From contig CM043943.1 in NCBI GenBank assembly GCA_014529385.2, forward strand, positions 153,241,092 to 153,305,091: 64,000 nt of DNA, written 5' to 3'. A program made the translations under genes and the position numbers. The notes beneath the pieces are model-generated. The model was not told where the DNA came from. It made no database searches and saw only the letters and a list, made by a program, of their open reading frames with translations. Of this stretch, positions 13,295 through 24,179 are shown in pieces (position 1 is the first letter of the stretch; every line of letters starts with the position of its first letter). The DNA is from Adiantum capillus-veneris (Eukaryota > Streptophyta > Polypodiopsida > Polypodiales > Pteridaceae).

Positions 13295-13448
13295 GGGGGG
13301 GCATACCAATGGGATTTAAAGAAGATATGCCTCTCTACTAATATTAGCTTGGAGTACATGTGGTTGATTGAGGGGGGGCATACCAATGGGATTTAAAGAA
13401 GATATGCCTCTCTACTAATATTAGCTTGGAGTACATGTGGTTGATTGA
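13295..13448. repeat. Two-copy tandem duplication, 77-bp unit
   Basis: The segment starting GGGGGGGCATACCAAT is repeated head to tail with a 77-bp period, and the two copies look identical by eye. This is a recent local duplication. Confidence 0.9.
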
Positions 13449-14175
13449 CAATGTCAGCATGGAGCGCCATGAAGGTACCTATAAGGATATGGAGTAGTTG
13501 GTTCTTCTACCAAGCTAGAATGGAATACACATGCACAAAGAACTTGAAAGATGTGCATCATTCACTACACATATACTCAAAGAAATTATTAATCATAAAG
13601 TGGACTTACAATGGGATGGGAGGTTATGTCGGTCCCTGCTTGGGTGTGAATGAAGATCGGACATGGAGTACACATGTTGCACAAATGCCACCATCTGCTC
13701 CTTTATATGCTTGAAACCTTACAATCTCGCTTTCTAATTTTTCTCGAAGACACCACAATTTTTCACAAGTGAGGATCCATGGTGCTTGATTGCATGAATA
13801 CCCAATCCCCTTTCTTAAAGCAACCTTGAGCCCATTCACCAGTGTCATTTCTTTTGTTGTTCAAGAGAATCTCACCACATTGTCCTTGAGAATATTGTGC
13901 CTTGAGGAGGTAGACATGGCTCCAACCAAGGGCATGAATATCTATAGACATCGAGGAATGTAGAAAAATAGATGTTAGAGAGGAGTGAGGTGGAAGGAGA
14001 GAGGGATGCACGGTAGGTGGAAGAGCTTGAGGTAGTGCAAATTTTAGAGAGAGTGTGTAGATGGCATTTATGGAGAGCTTGAGTTGGTGCAAGTTCTAGA
14101 GAGAGTGCGTAAAAAGGGAAATGAAAAAGGACTTGGAGATGAAATAGTTTTGTTGCGCACGAGCAAGGTAGAGCG
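13449..14175. other. Non-coding stretch with a local 52-bp duplication
   Basis: The words AGAGCTTGAG..GTGCAA..TAGAGAGAGTG occur at 14022 and again at 14074. Several overlapping frames exist on both strands but none resembles a known protein. Confidence 0.4.
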
Positions 14176-14217
14176 AGAAACCCTCTCTCTACCAAGAAAG
14201 GTAGAGAGAGGGTTTCT
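14176..14217. repeat. Perfect 18-bp inverted repeat with 6-nt loop
   Basis: Arms 14176-14193 and 14200-14217 are exact reverse complements around the loop AAGAAA. The arm core is CCCTCTCTCTACC. It could fold into a strong hairpin in DNA or RNA. Confidence 0.85.
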
Positions 14218-15319
14218 AGGGAGAGAAACTAAAATTTTGATGTTAGAATATGGGGGGTGGTTCATAGAGAAAAACAGGAGCGCGTTTATTCAAGATAATT
14301 TTTGTGGCACCTAGCTAAGGAAATCTCTTGCTTTCATGGTAGTTCCTCGATGCTTTTCAATGTCAAAGAAAAATCGATTCGATAAACCTACAACAATAAC
14401 AAAATGACATAAGAAATTGACCTCCAAATCTGAAATCTTTTGTCCCTTCTTGCTTGCCAAAAGAAAATATTTCTAAGTTTTTTGAAAAAATAAAATTTTA
14501 ACATCTTTTAATTTATGAGTCTCTTTTGGGTGGGTCAACATTTAGTCATAATGAGTCCCCCTCTTCTTTTTCTCAAGCAAAAATAACATTATCAACGGAA
14601 AAAAACTAAGTTCCTGCCTTTCCTAGGTACTACATGGTACCACCTACCTTTCATTAGGTACTAGGTGGTACCACCACCCTTTTCTTATCGGTTCATCCTT
14701 AACTATCCCTTTATCCAAAGTGCCCTTTCAGAGTCCAAATATTTGTTGAATGAAAGATTAGTGATAATTCTTTTAAATTGTTGCATGACGATGGAAACAC
14801 AAATGCTTTAGTTCTACATGTATTGCACAAAAGTTGAAATTAAGTAAGAACCCCACAAATTAAAAATTAAAAGCAACTTTTCAAGGAATCGAAGTAATTT
14901 GTGTGAACATGGTAAAAGGTTTACAATACCAAATAATTAGGACACTTCAATGAATCATGAGATTTTCTTGTTGTACCATTATAAAAGAGTGATTTGAATT
15001 TTGGTATGCCTTAGAGATGCCATTTCAATCCAAAAATTGATTATGAAAAGCATACACTCAATATCACACATGAGGAAAACTCTTACAGTTACAAGAAGAC
15101 CTAAATCCTTTTTCTTCTTTCTTCTTTCTTTTTTCTTTTTTTTTTTTCCATACTTGCAATTGTGAGTCGATGAGTTATATTTACCCAAAAAGGAATGTAC
15201 AAATATCCTTAAGCACATTAAGTGCCTTGAGGGATCATAATATACGATTCAAGACTACGCAATCGCTGATAGACAAGAACTACAAAGATAGTTACATTTT
15301 GGTGACTGGTTGATACCAA
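14218..15319. other. AT-rich non-coding stretch
   Basis: Contains a GGTGGTACCACC palindrome at 14664-14675 and a poly-T/TTTC tract near 15110-15150. No gene recognised. Confidence 0.4.
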
Positions 15320-16390
15320 GCCCGAGGGGCTTTGATTGCTTGATTCTAGTCTTCAAAGTTCTTGTGTTTTTTGATAGAGATGATTACTTCTTACTTTCTT
15401 GAATAATCTCTTTGAAGTTGGTCATTGAGTGGTCTTTTTCAAAGGTATGCCGGTTCCTAGCCTTCCAAGCTTTCCTAAAGCAGCACAAGCGAACAAATTG
15501 TTTGCACATTGAGAATGCTTAGTTCTTTTAAATCTTAGCTCCCAAGACTATGTCATTTTTAAAAAACAAGATTTTCCAAGTCTTGTGTATCCATTTACAT
15601 AATTTACCCATTAGACCTCTCGTAATTGGATAGTTTTGGAATAAGTGAAGGGGAACCTCACTAGCTGCTTGCTGGCACCCTGGATGATATATCAAAGCCT
15701 ATCTCTTTGGTGAAAATCTTAATCCCAATAGTAATTGCCCCATAGAACCTTCCATACATAATCTTCATAGCTAGGGGCCTGTGAGGATCCCATATGTTGC
15801 TTGCTATCGATGCCCATCTTGATTATGACCAATGCTTTTGCTATTTTTTATTGAGTGGGGAGAACCAGTCTGAATTGAGCATATTATTTCCATATATTTC
15901 TTTACTTTGCAATTGGTGAAGGTTCTATCCTCATGCCACTATCATGCTTTCGAATCAAATTCAACCTCACAACTAGGCAAAATCATAGTGTTGAGGCCAT
16001 TGACGGCTCTACTAATCAACACTCTTTCACTTCCTTTGAGATTGTATTGGTTTTCTATCTGATCTACTTCTTTGCATCTCATATTGCCCCTGTTTCAAAA
16101 TTGGGTCAAGTGAATGAGTTCTTTCTTATTGACTTTTCACACAACTTCTCTCCAAAGCAAATTTAGCACATCATGTCCTACTATTGAGAGCCAGGGGGGC
16201 CAATCGGTTATGTAGTTTTTAAAATATCCAGCTACCTCTCCCCATTCTAGGGTCTCTACTTCTTTGCTACATTTATGTATCAGCTTGCTCATGCTACCGT
16301 CTAGTTTCAGGTTTTTCCATCCAGGAGCCTGTAGTTTGTCATGGATGTCAACCTCTTTCCACGAGCCTCCTTGGGACATGATTGACAAGA
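15320..16390 (-). mobile_element. LINE 3' end remnant (zf-RVT-like region)
   Basis: On the minus strand, decayed frames match the C-terminal part of plant LINE ORF2. Near 15740-15770 is a Val-Trp-Lys-Val-Leu-Trp-Gly-type segment. It is followed by a Leu-Phe-Gln-X-Pro-like region and, near 15470, a Phe-Arg-Lys-Ala-Trp-Lys-Ala-Arg-Asn-Arg block like the 'W.aRN..f' end of the reverse-transcriptase zinc-binding region. Upstream (16137-16388) is an 83-codon frame of similar style. Frameshifts and stops are frequent. The call rests on motif style only. Confidence 0.45.
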
Positions 16391-16639
16391 AGAAGATCTA
16401 AATCTTATCACTAAAATTGAAACACATGAGGATTATTTATCTCCTTCACAAAAAAAAAAAATTTGATGAAGTATAAACAATTTTTTTTTGAAGGCCTACC
16501 TCTTGGATTACCCTCCTAGTTTAGAGGACCATTCCATAGAGTTACTCCAAGTGGTGCACCACCGTGTAGAGCCCTATATCATGAAAATCAAACTGAACAA
16601 AATAAAACTCAAGTGTAAGCTAAAAATTTATTAAATGAT

Positions 16640-17290
16640 TATTTAATTAATCCAAGTAGTTCACCTTTTGATACACTAGCTCTCTCGATCAAAAAAGAAG
16701 AATGAATCCTATTGCATGTGCATTAACTACAAAGCACTAAGCAAAATCATCATTAAAAAAATCAATTTTCTATTCCTCATATTGATGGTTTGCTAGGTAT
16801 GTTTAGTGGTGTATCTATTTTTAGTAAGAAAGACTTCGTGTGTGTTATTGTGAAGTGCATCTGATGGAAAGTGATGTTCATAAAGATGCATTTTGCACCC
16901 AATTTGTACGTTATGAATTCCATGTCATGTCATTTGGTCTATTTCTAATGATACTGGTGAAATTGTATAGCATATCCAAATTTTAGAAGAATCAAAACAA
17001 GAAATCCACAAAGCACAAGAGTCTTAGGTTAAGCATGCATACAAACATAACATCTCAAGAGGGAAATTTTGTGATGCCGGATATTAAAAGAGGGAAGAGT
17101 GTAAACACCAATCCAATAGTCAAGTTAGCACCAAGGTAATATGGCCCTTTTAAAGTTATTTAGCGGATAAATGTGAATTCGTTTTCATTAGCTATTTCTC
17201 ACTCTTGCAAATTTTACATTATATTTCACATAAGTCTACCTTGCCCTTTTCCAAGGTCATTTTCTTGCACTTCCTACCATGTGACAATCC
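16640..17290 (+). mobile_element. Ty3/gypsy pol remnant with internal deletion
   Basis: Decayed reverse transcriptase is visible at 16640-16960: an Asn-Pro-Ser-Ser-Ser-Pro-Phe start, a 'phPHIDGLLG' region, a Phe-Ser-Lys-Lys-Asp-Phe segment and a Met-Ser-Phe-Gly-Leu segment. It is followed within about 100 bp by the linker after integrase (Lys-Leu-Ala-Pro-Arg-X-Tyr-Gly-Pro-Phe-Lys-Val, near 17120). The YxDD end of RT, RNase H and integrase are missing, so the copy has lost about 2 kb internally. Confidence 0.65.
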
Positions 17291-18160
17291 ACCACTCTAA
17301 GATAAAGACTCTAAAAACCTTGTTCACCAAGCTATCATAGATCATGAGGGCACCTTCACTTGCAATGGCGTGTTGTGAAAGTGCTAAATGGATGCAAGAG
17401 AGTTTTTCTTGCTCTAAACCTAGTATAGTAGAAGCATGATAGAATTCTACAAAATGAGTTTTTTCCTTTGTCTAATACTATGTTATTTTATGTGCGTGCG
17501 GTTTTTGCTTTGACAATGTATTTGATGATAACTGGATGTTAAGGTTTGCACTCCAACTCATAGTCTATGGTTTATACATGCGGTTCACCCTTTAACAGCT
17601 AATTAGTGCATCATTTGAGCAACATTTAATTGATATTTTTTCTTTGAACGATGTGGAAATTAATTAGTTTCACATTATTTTCATGCTGCCTCTTGCTCTT
17701 GGTGTTCTCTTTTTTTAGATTTATGATTTGTGAAAAAATTTCCATATACTTGAAGGATGGGATCCACCTCTTTCCCACACATGACATAGGCTTCTTTCTT
17801 ATTTTCAAAATTGAGAACACTTGTTTCTCTCTCATAAAGAACTAATATCAATTTACTTATTTTGGACAATCTTAGGCATTTAGATTATCATTTTTTATTT
17901 CACAAACAATTAAAATAGCATAATTATGTGATGGAGATTGTCCGATCACAGGAGACTTGTTGTGCAATGTGTGTGAGTCACTAGGGATGCAAACAAACAT
18001 CCCAGGTCCAACCAAGCTCAACAAATACAACTGATGTGTCACTCACCTCTATGTAGCCGTCGATGAAGGAAATTTGTGCCCTCAATGTAGAGGAAGCTCG
18101 TCGTCGCTGCTCAATTGCCTTGCCATTGTTGTACCACCGCTCACGCTCGATCGCATACAC
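17291..18160. other. Non-coding stretch
   Basis: Nothing recognised. It may include the outer flank of the D-family LTR that follows. Confidence 0.35.
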
Positions 18161-18161
18161 A

Positions 18162-18459
18162 CACACTGTCATGCTCACACACAACAAGCAAGAAGATAAC
18201 ATGGGAGAGGACGAGATCAAGAGCAATGTCAATACATTTGAGAATAAGCAAAAACTAGGCTACAAGCCACTTATTTAGGTCATCCCATTCACATATGGGT
18301 GCCCACACTCAACCAACAATCAAAACATGTTATCTCTCTCTATTGAATCTAGTGTTTGCATATCATCAATCATCACCCCATAATTACACATGTGGAGCAG
18401 ACAATCTCGTCCCATGACTTTGTACAAATAAATAATAAGAATGACGCTTAAAGTTAACA
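18162..18459 (-). repeat. 3' LTR-like repeat of gypsy element D
   Basis: On the minus strand a purine tract (AAGGGGGCA, about 18460-18468) precedes TGTTAACTTTAAGCG at 18459. This is the arrangement of a polypurine tract and 3' LTR. The sequence just before it resembles the 'FEDE...' end seen before the LTR in gypsy elements. The segment is a diverged direct copy of 32607-32883. The far boundary (about 18162) is set only by where that similarity fades, near a CA-rich patch. Confidence 0.55.
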
Positions 18460-18469
18460 TGCCCCCTTG

Positions 18470-19513
18470 TTGATGTAAATTTCGTCCTCAAAGTTTAGGA
18501 ATGCTTGTTCTGGCAACCATGCACAATTTGATGAGTGGACATGACAAATATTTCATGATGTTAAAAGCCAAGCTACTACATTGTGTTCCTGTAAAATTAG
18601 CAAATGATAGGAAATACCTCTAGGAGGCACATCAGTTGGAAGAGGCATCAACCCTTTATTGAACAAAATTAAACCCAATATAGAATCCTAACCTATCAAT
18701 TTGCACCACACTATAGGATCAAGAAAAAAGGATATTGTATAGATTGACTGGCAGTCCTAAGGTTAGGCCTCTATCATCATTGTCAAGATAAATATAGTCA
18801 TCCTTAGTGAAAGTATAGGCTTCCTCAGTGTCATCTATTGGTTCTTCTTCATATTCTTGTGCATGTATGCTAGTCAAGAGTGCTACCATCCATGGGTAGT
18901 CATTTTGTGCAAAGGGGTGAGCGTGTGCCAATTGGGAAGTATCCTCTAGTGCATAGGGCTCACTCATGGTCAATAGATGCATCAACCATTCTAACTCCTC
19001 AAGAATTTCCTCCTGCGCTAGATTAGCTACTAGGTTCCATTTGGAGGTAAGTACAGGGTAGATCATGTGAAACACTTGAGAAAGGTAAAGAGGATACCTC
19101 TCACCAAACGTAGGTGGATGACTCTGGTGAACTAGCCATATCCATACACAGTAATAGATTTTGGTTAGTTTGCAGGATAATGTAAGGATTGTGTCATTGT
19201 GCTTGATGTGTCATTATGAGTTTTGGGATATGGATCGGATCTTGTATGTTTCAATCTTGTTGTTTGGTGGCTCTTAATCATTTACTTTTCTATTTTTGTT
19301 CTGGTTTTAGTATAAGGCTATATATATATATTTATTTATTTATTTATATTTATATTTATATTTATATATATTTATATTTATATTTATATTTATATTTATA
19401 TATATTTATATTTATATTTATATTTATATTTATATTTATATTTATATATTTATATATTTATATATATATTTATATTTATATATATATATATATATGTATA
19501 TGCATATATATAA

Positions 19514-19547
<34 letters not shown>

Positions 19548-19574
19548 GTATACATACGTATATATATACATACG

Positions 19575-19653
<79 letters not shown>

Positions 19654-19675
19654 ACATACATATATATATACATAC

Positions 19676-19729
<54 letters not shown>

Positions 19730-21060
19730 GTATATATATACACACATTGCCTAAGATTTGGAAGCTAAGAGGTCAGGGAGGAAAGTTAAGAGGAATGTGA
19801 GAAAATGATGGCTATGAGTAAGTACTCTCCCCTTCCTTGGGTAGATCATACTTTTTGAAAAGATGTTGTCACATTTTGAAACCAATTGTTCCAAGTTGTA
19901 ATGGGTGAGTACTTTGGCCAATATTTTTCTGCCACCGTAGGTGCTTCATCAAGTTGTAAGGGTGGTAAGGTATTCTCCCATGAATTAACTCAAAGAAAAA
20001 AAAAGTTATAATGGAAGGCGTAGATTCATTGGTGCTTTCATGGACGTTGACAATTGTAGGTGGTGGGGGTTGTGCAAAAGCTTTTATCTCTATGGGTGAA
20101 CTACATGAGGATCTAGAAGCTTTATTTGAATATTCCCTTCCTAATCTAGGTGGAACAAATCGTTCTCACTTTGATACCCAAATTAGCTCCGCAGCATGTG
20201 TGGAGTACGCCGTGATTTTTTCCTTTCCACGGTCTTCAATTGGCCTTGGAGTTACAAGAGTTGTCTTATATGGTTCTATCGGTAACACAGAGGAACACAA
20301 CTAATGTCTAGGTACCCAAATCTTGTCATTGACATCATAGTAGCCTTGGGCTTCGAATAGTCATTTAGGAACGCAATGTATCCTTGCATTTCTTCCCAAG
20401 TCAAGTGGAGAATTTCTTATGAGCCTTCCATTTTGAATAATATTGAAGATTGTAAGAAGTCAATAATAAATATTTAGGGACCCATTGGTATATGCACCTT
20501 GGCAACTCATGTTGAGTCCTGGGTGCAATATTCTATGTTTTAGCCATGGAAGTTGAAGCTTTAGCAGGTTGTGCCACAGGCAAGGATGTTTTAACCTCTC
20601 AAATGTGTGATGCTTCATCTTGTGTTTCTTTAGGAGATGATAGCTCAAGGACTGTTGCTTGAGTGGTAGGGCTGAGAGTTGGTTTCTATTTTGTGATGCT
20701 CTCAATCCCCCAATCAATAGTAGACTTAGTTACAGACATCCACTTATGCCCTGGGTTTATGTTACCCTCCATAGCACCAGCAGGCATGACCAAAAATCTT
20801 TGAACCATGGTCCCATTGTACATAGATGGTATGGGTGTGTAAGATTCCAAAGATAGTGGTTTTCTTCTTATTAATACCCTTCACTTGGATGGTACTCTTG
20901 GATAGAGGTGGTTTTCCTAACTGACACCACACTCCATAGGCTAGCAGATTATGTTAAGCTCATATGTTAAATAATGCATTATATAATACTTTCCCATAGG
21001 ATTTGTTTAACTCAATTGGGTACCATAGAGGTGGGGCAGAGTCTACCAAAATATCATCTG
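18470..21060 (-). pseudogene. Extra coding-like region 3' of integrase in element D
   Basis: Between D's integrase and its polypurine tract lie about 2.6 kb (including an AT microsatellite) instead of the usual few hundred bases. Minus-strand coding-like stretches include an open frame at 18719-19075 (118 codons, very acidic: Glu-Glu-Glu-Pro-Ile-Asp-Asp near its end). Another at about 20340-20520 reads Leu-Thr-Trp-Glu-Glu-Met-Gln-Gly-Tyr without a stop for some 40 codons. No known domain is recognised. It may be an accessory ORF in the env position, or an unrelated insertion. Confidence 0.4.
19318..19743. repeat. (AT)n / (TTTATA)n microsatellite, about 425 bp
   Basis: The first half is built from TTTATA units and the second from TA dinucleotides with scattered TATGTATACATA interruptions. 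It is self-complementary and gives spurious Tyr-Ile frames on both strands. It interrupts the extra 3' region of element D. Confidence 0.95.
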
Positions 21061-21124
21061 TTTCAACTTAAAATGCATGTGTAACTCCAAGTTTACCCTC
21101 TTGTTGGTGTCTAATACATTGTTG

Positions 21125-21880
21125 TCACTCTCGAGCCTCAGCTTGGGCTTGTATCTTTTTCAATTTTGCTTGTTCCTTGTCTGCCTTCTTTTGATGGACG
21201 GCACGCACCTCCTCTTGGCTTAAATATCTTTTAAATTTATTCCCATTGAGGAATCCAATGGTTTCAACTTCATCTAGAGTTTCCACACAAATGATACCTT
21301 GTGAGGTAATTTCACATACTCTATATGGTCCTTTTCTCGCATATTTCAACTTTTTTTTCATTACGCACTCCATAGATAAGGACTTTGTCACCCACTTTGA
21401 TATCGTTATTCTTTAAATGGCAGTCAAACCACTTCTTTCTTTTATCCTTCTCCACAAGTTCGCAAAGCCAATTGTCTCTCTTCATGTAACCTCTCTAGGA
21501 TATATAAATAATTAACCAAAGGGTTACCATCCCAACCTTCTTGTTGCAAAGCTAATCAAAGACTAGGAATGACAAACTCCCATGGCATAACTACTTCTTG
21601 GCCATACACCATCTTGAATAGTGTGAAATCAATAGACACATTATAGCAGTACGATAATCCCATAGAGATGATGTCAGCTTCAAATCTCAATCTGTGCAAT
21701 GAGCCTCTAGTGTATTGGTTAAAATAGAGATTAGAGACTTGATGGTGCTTCGGTCTGGCCATTTTCTTGTGGAGGTGTAGACTTATGGTGGGATACCATG
21801 AAGCTTGTTGTGAGTTCTATTATTCATTTATAAAATGGGTACAATTGTCACTCACAATTTCAAAAGGACTTACACCTAAA
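21125..21880 (-). mobile_element. Ty3/gypsy integrase fragment of element D
   Basis: From about 21875 downward the minus strand reads the integrase catalytic region. A Val-Ser-Asp-Asn-Cys-Thr-His-Phe segment (the second catalytic Asp, normally Ser-Asp-Asn-Gly) comes first. A degenerate 'TPPQENGQTE' segment with the catalytic Glu near 21745 follows. Then comes the Phe-Lys-Met-Val-Tyr-Gly-Gln-Glu-Val-Val-Met-Pro block near 21590, typical of gypsy integrase C-termini. The frame at 21125-21391 is the linker and C-terminal domain (Lys-Tyr-Ala-Arg-Lys-Gly-Pro-Tyr). Upstream RT and RNase H are absent: the frame stops at about 21880, where a plus-strand gag of another element begins. Confidence 0.75.
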
Positions 21881-21890
21881 AGTTGTTAGA

Positions 21891-23330
21891 ATGGCTGACA
21901 ATAGTAAAGAGAGTGAAATTAATGTTGATAGCTTTGATTTTGCTAATGAGTAGGCTACTAATGATGCCCCTTTGCTTGTTAACTACCTTGTTTCTAGTCT
22001 TCAACAAGCCATGGGCAATCCATCCCTCCAAAGTGAAGTGCAATGGCAGCTACGTGCTCATGGAATTCTCCAAACTCCCCACGAAGAAGAGAGAGTACGT
22101 AGGAAGCCTCCTTGTGAGACTTCCAAAAAAGGCCTCCTGATAAGGGATGAAGAAGAGGATCCATACGAAGGGCTCAAAAATCTAGTACTTGACGATGCAT
22201 CTCCTTCCCAAAGGAGAGCTCAAGTTACAATGGTAGAGTCCCCCACCAAAGAAAGGAGAAAGAAGTGAATCTCCTGCCACCTCGGCGGAGATGGCTCCAC
22301 GAAGACGGCAGGCAAAACGCTCTCCAACACCCTCTAAACAGAGAAGACCGTCTCACACTTCTCCACACCATAATTCAAAGAGGGATGACAGAAAACAAGA
22401 GAAGAAAAAGGTGAGAAAGAGGTTACCCCCTTCTCCATATTCTTCATCCTCTTTCTCTTATGAAGAAAGTAATGGTGGGGACAAGGAGGAACAAGGGAAG
22501 AAAAAGGCGAGAAAGAGGTCACCCTCTTCTCCATCCTCCTCAAATTCTTCCTCCTCTAAAGAAAGTGATGGTGCAACTGTCGAACCACCAAAAAGAACAG
22601 GCCATAGGAAATCCTATGCCGCCTGGAAGAGGTCATCCAAGCTCAAGAAGTTCAAAAAGGGAGAAAAGAACATCTCTTTCCTAACCTACAATGGCACCTT
22701 TGCTATGGACAAAGTCTTGGCTTTTATTCAACAATTCGAAGCGGCGTTTGGAGATGAGGGCTTCATGGAGTCCTCTAAGCTACGCCATGTAGCTATGGAT
22801 TTTTAAAAGTCCGCCAAGCAATGGTGGTCTAGCCTACCAACAAATGGTGAACCTCCATGAACATTGAAAGCTTTAAGAGCCTCCATCATGAAGCAATTTT
22901 TTGCCACCGATACCAAAGACAAAGTACTCACCGAACAGTGAATCTTGAAGCTCTCTCCCTACAAATCTATTCACAAATATGTAGACAAGTTTTGGGACTT
23001 ACATCTCAAAGCCACTGTCTTCAAAAAGATGGATTTTGGAGAGAAAAAACAACAATTTTGTGCACATCTAACTGAAGATATGGCGGAGTATATCAACTCC
23101 CAAAGGTCAAGCACCATATCTGCGGTCATACACCATACCATGGTGGCTTCACAAATCAATTCCCAACGAGGGGCTAAGAGAAATCTTAAGCCCACGGTGG
23201 ACAAGGACCGTAATAATGCACCCAAGGGGAAGGACAATGTCCAAAAGTCTCCTAAGGGCAACGCCAACAACAACAAAGCTAAGGAGAAGGGAGTTTATAA
23301 AGGTAAAAATAAACTCTCTCCTTAAGGCTT
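21891..23330 (+). pseudogene. gag of chromovirus E
   Basis: The frame opens with Met-Ala-Asp-Asn at 21891, much like the Met-Ala-Asp-Arg start of element A's gag. A stop near 21951 and a shift near 22268 break it. The 22291-22806 frame carries a basic/Ser-rich segment and the start of the Gag core (Phe-Thr/Ala, Phe-Ile-Gln-Gln-Phe-Glu-Ala-Ala-Phe). After a stop the core continues (Lys-Gln-Trp-Trp-Ser-Ser-Leu, then 22945-23325). A CCHC knuckle follows near 23350-23400 in another frame. No 5' LTR or tRNA primer site precedes the gag; it abuts element D directly. Confidence 0.8.
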
Positions 23331-23900
23331 GAGCGTTATCGTAAAGATAACCACTATTTCAAGTGCAAGGAGCAAGGGCATGCTTATCGTGCTTGTCCCC
23401 ACAAGAATACACAAAATGAGCCTCCTAGATCTACCTTGGTCAAAATCCAAGAAGAGGAAGCTCACCACAAAGGATCTCCTCTATGCCATGCTTGGGGAAA
23501 GGTAAGAGAACATGATGCTTTTATTCTCTTTGACCCTGGTTCTACTCACAATTTCATATCCACATAGTTGGCCACCAAGCTACTCATCGAAGACTATGAG
23601 ATGGGGAGATGTCATACCCGCCGATGGTGCTTTCAAGGGGCAAGAAGCTTTAGTCACTCCCTTAATTGGGAAATTGAGGCTCCATGTCCAAAGCTATGTG
23701 GACAAAGAGGACTTATTTATCCTTCCTCTCAAGCATGAGGATGTAATCCTCATGCTTGAGGCTCCATGTCCAAAGCTATGTGGACAAAGAGGACTTCTTT
23801 ATCTCTCCTCTCAAACATGAGGATGTAATCCTAGGGACACCATGGTTTGATCGCATGGCTGCCAATGTTTAATTCCCTGAAAGGCAAATCTACTTTAAGT
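23330..23900 (+). pseudogene. Zinc knuckle and protease region of chromovirus E
   Basis: A Cys-X2-X-X-Gly-His-X4-Cys knuckle (about 23355-23400) is followed by the His-Ala-Trp-Gly-Lys-Val-Arg block shared with elements A and C. Then comes the aspartic protease site Phe-Asp-Pro-Gly-Ser-Thr-His-Asn-Phe (about 23525-23555). A tandem duplication of 82 bp (units starting 23676 and 23758) and several frameshifts disrupt the rest of the protease. Confidence 0.7.
23676..23835 (+). repeat. 82-bp tandem duplication inside the E protease
   Basis: The phrase starting GAGGCTCCATGTCCAAAGC is repeated at 23758. The unit includes the Gln-Ser-Tyr-Val-Asp-like region of the protease. 82 is not a multiple of three, so the duplication also shifts the frame. 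Confidence 0.85.
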
Positions 23901-24179
23901 TTAGGGAAAAAGATATGACATAGATGCTAAGGAGTTGGGTAACACCATACCCATTGTACGTATGCAAGCTTTCAATAAGTCAATTAAGAGCCTTTTTTGT
24001 GTACATGATTTTTGTTAAACATTCTCAAAATAAACCTAATGCTTTAGCAAAAGAAAATATAGACAATCACAAGGAATTAGAGTTATCCAACTTTCTCTCA
24101 AGGGATTTCAAGATGTTTTTGTTGACGACATCCCTTGTGAATAACCTCCTAAACGACGCAATGATGACCATGCAATTGA

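Noticed and set aside
19216-19800. Tyr-Ile repeat ORFs on both strands
   Set aside because: Artefacts of the AT microsatellite.
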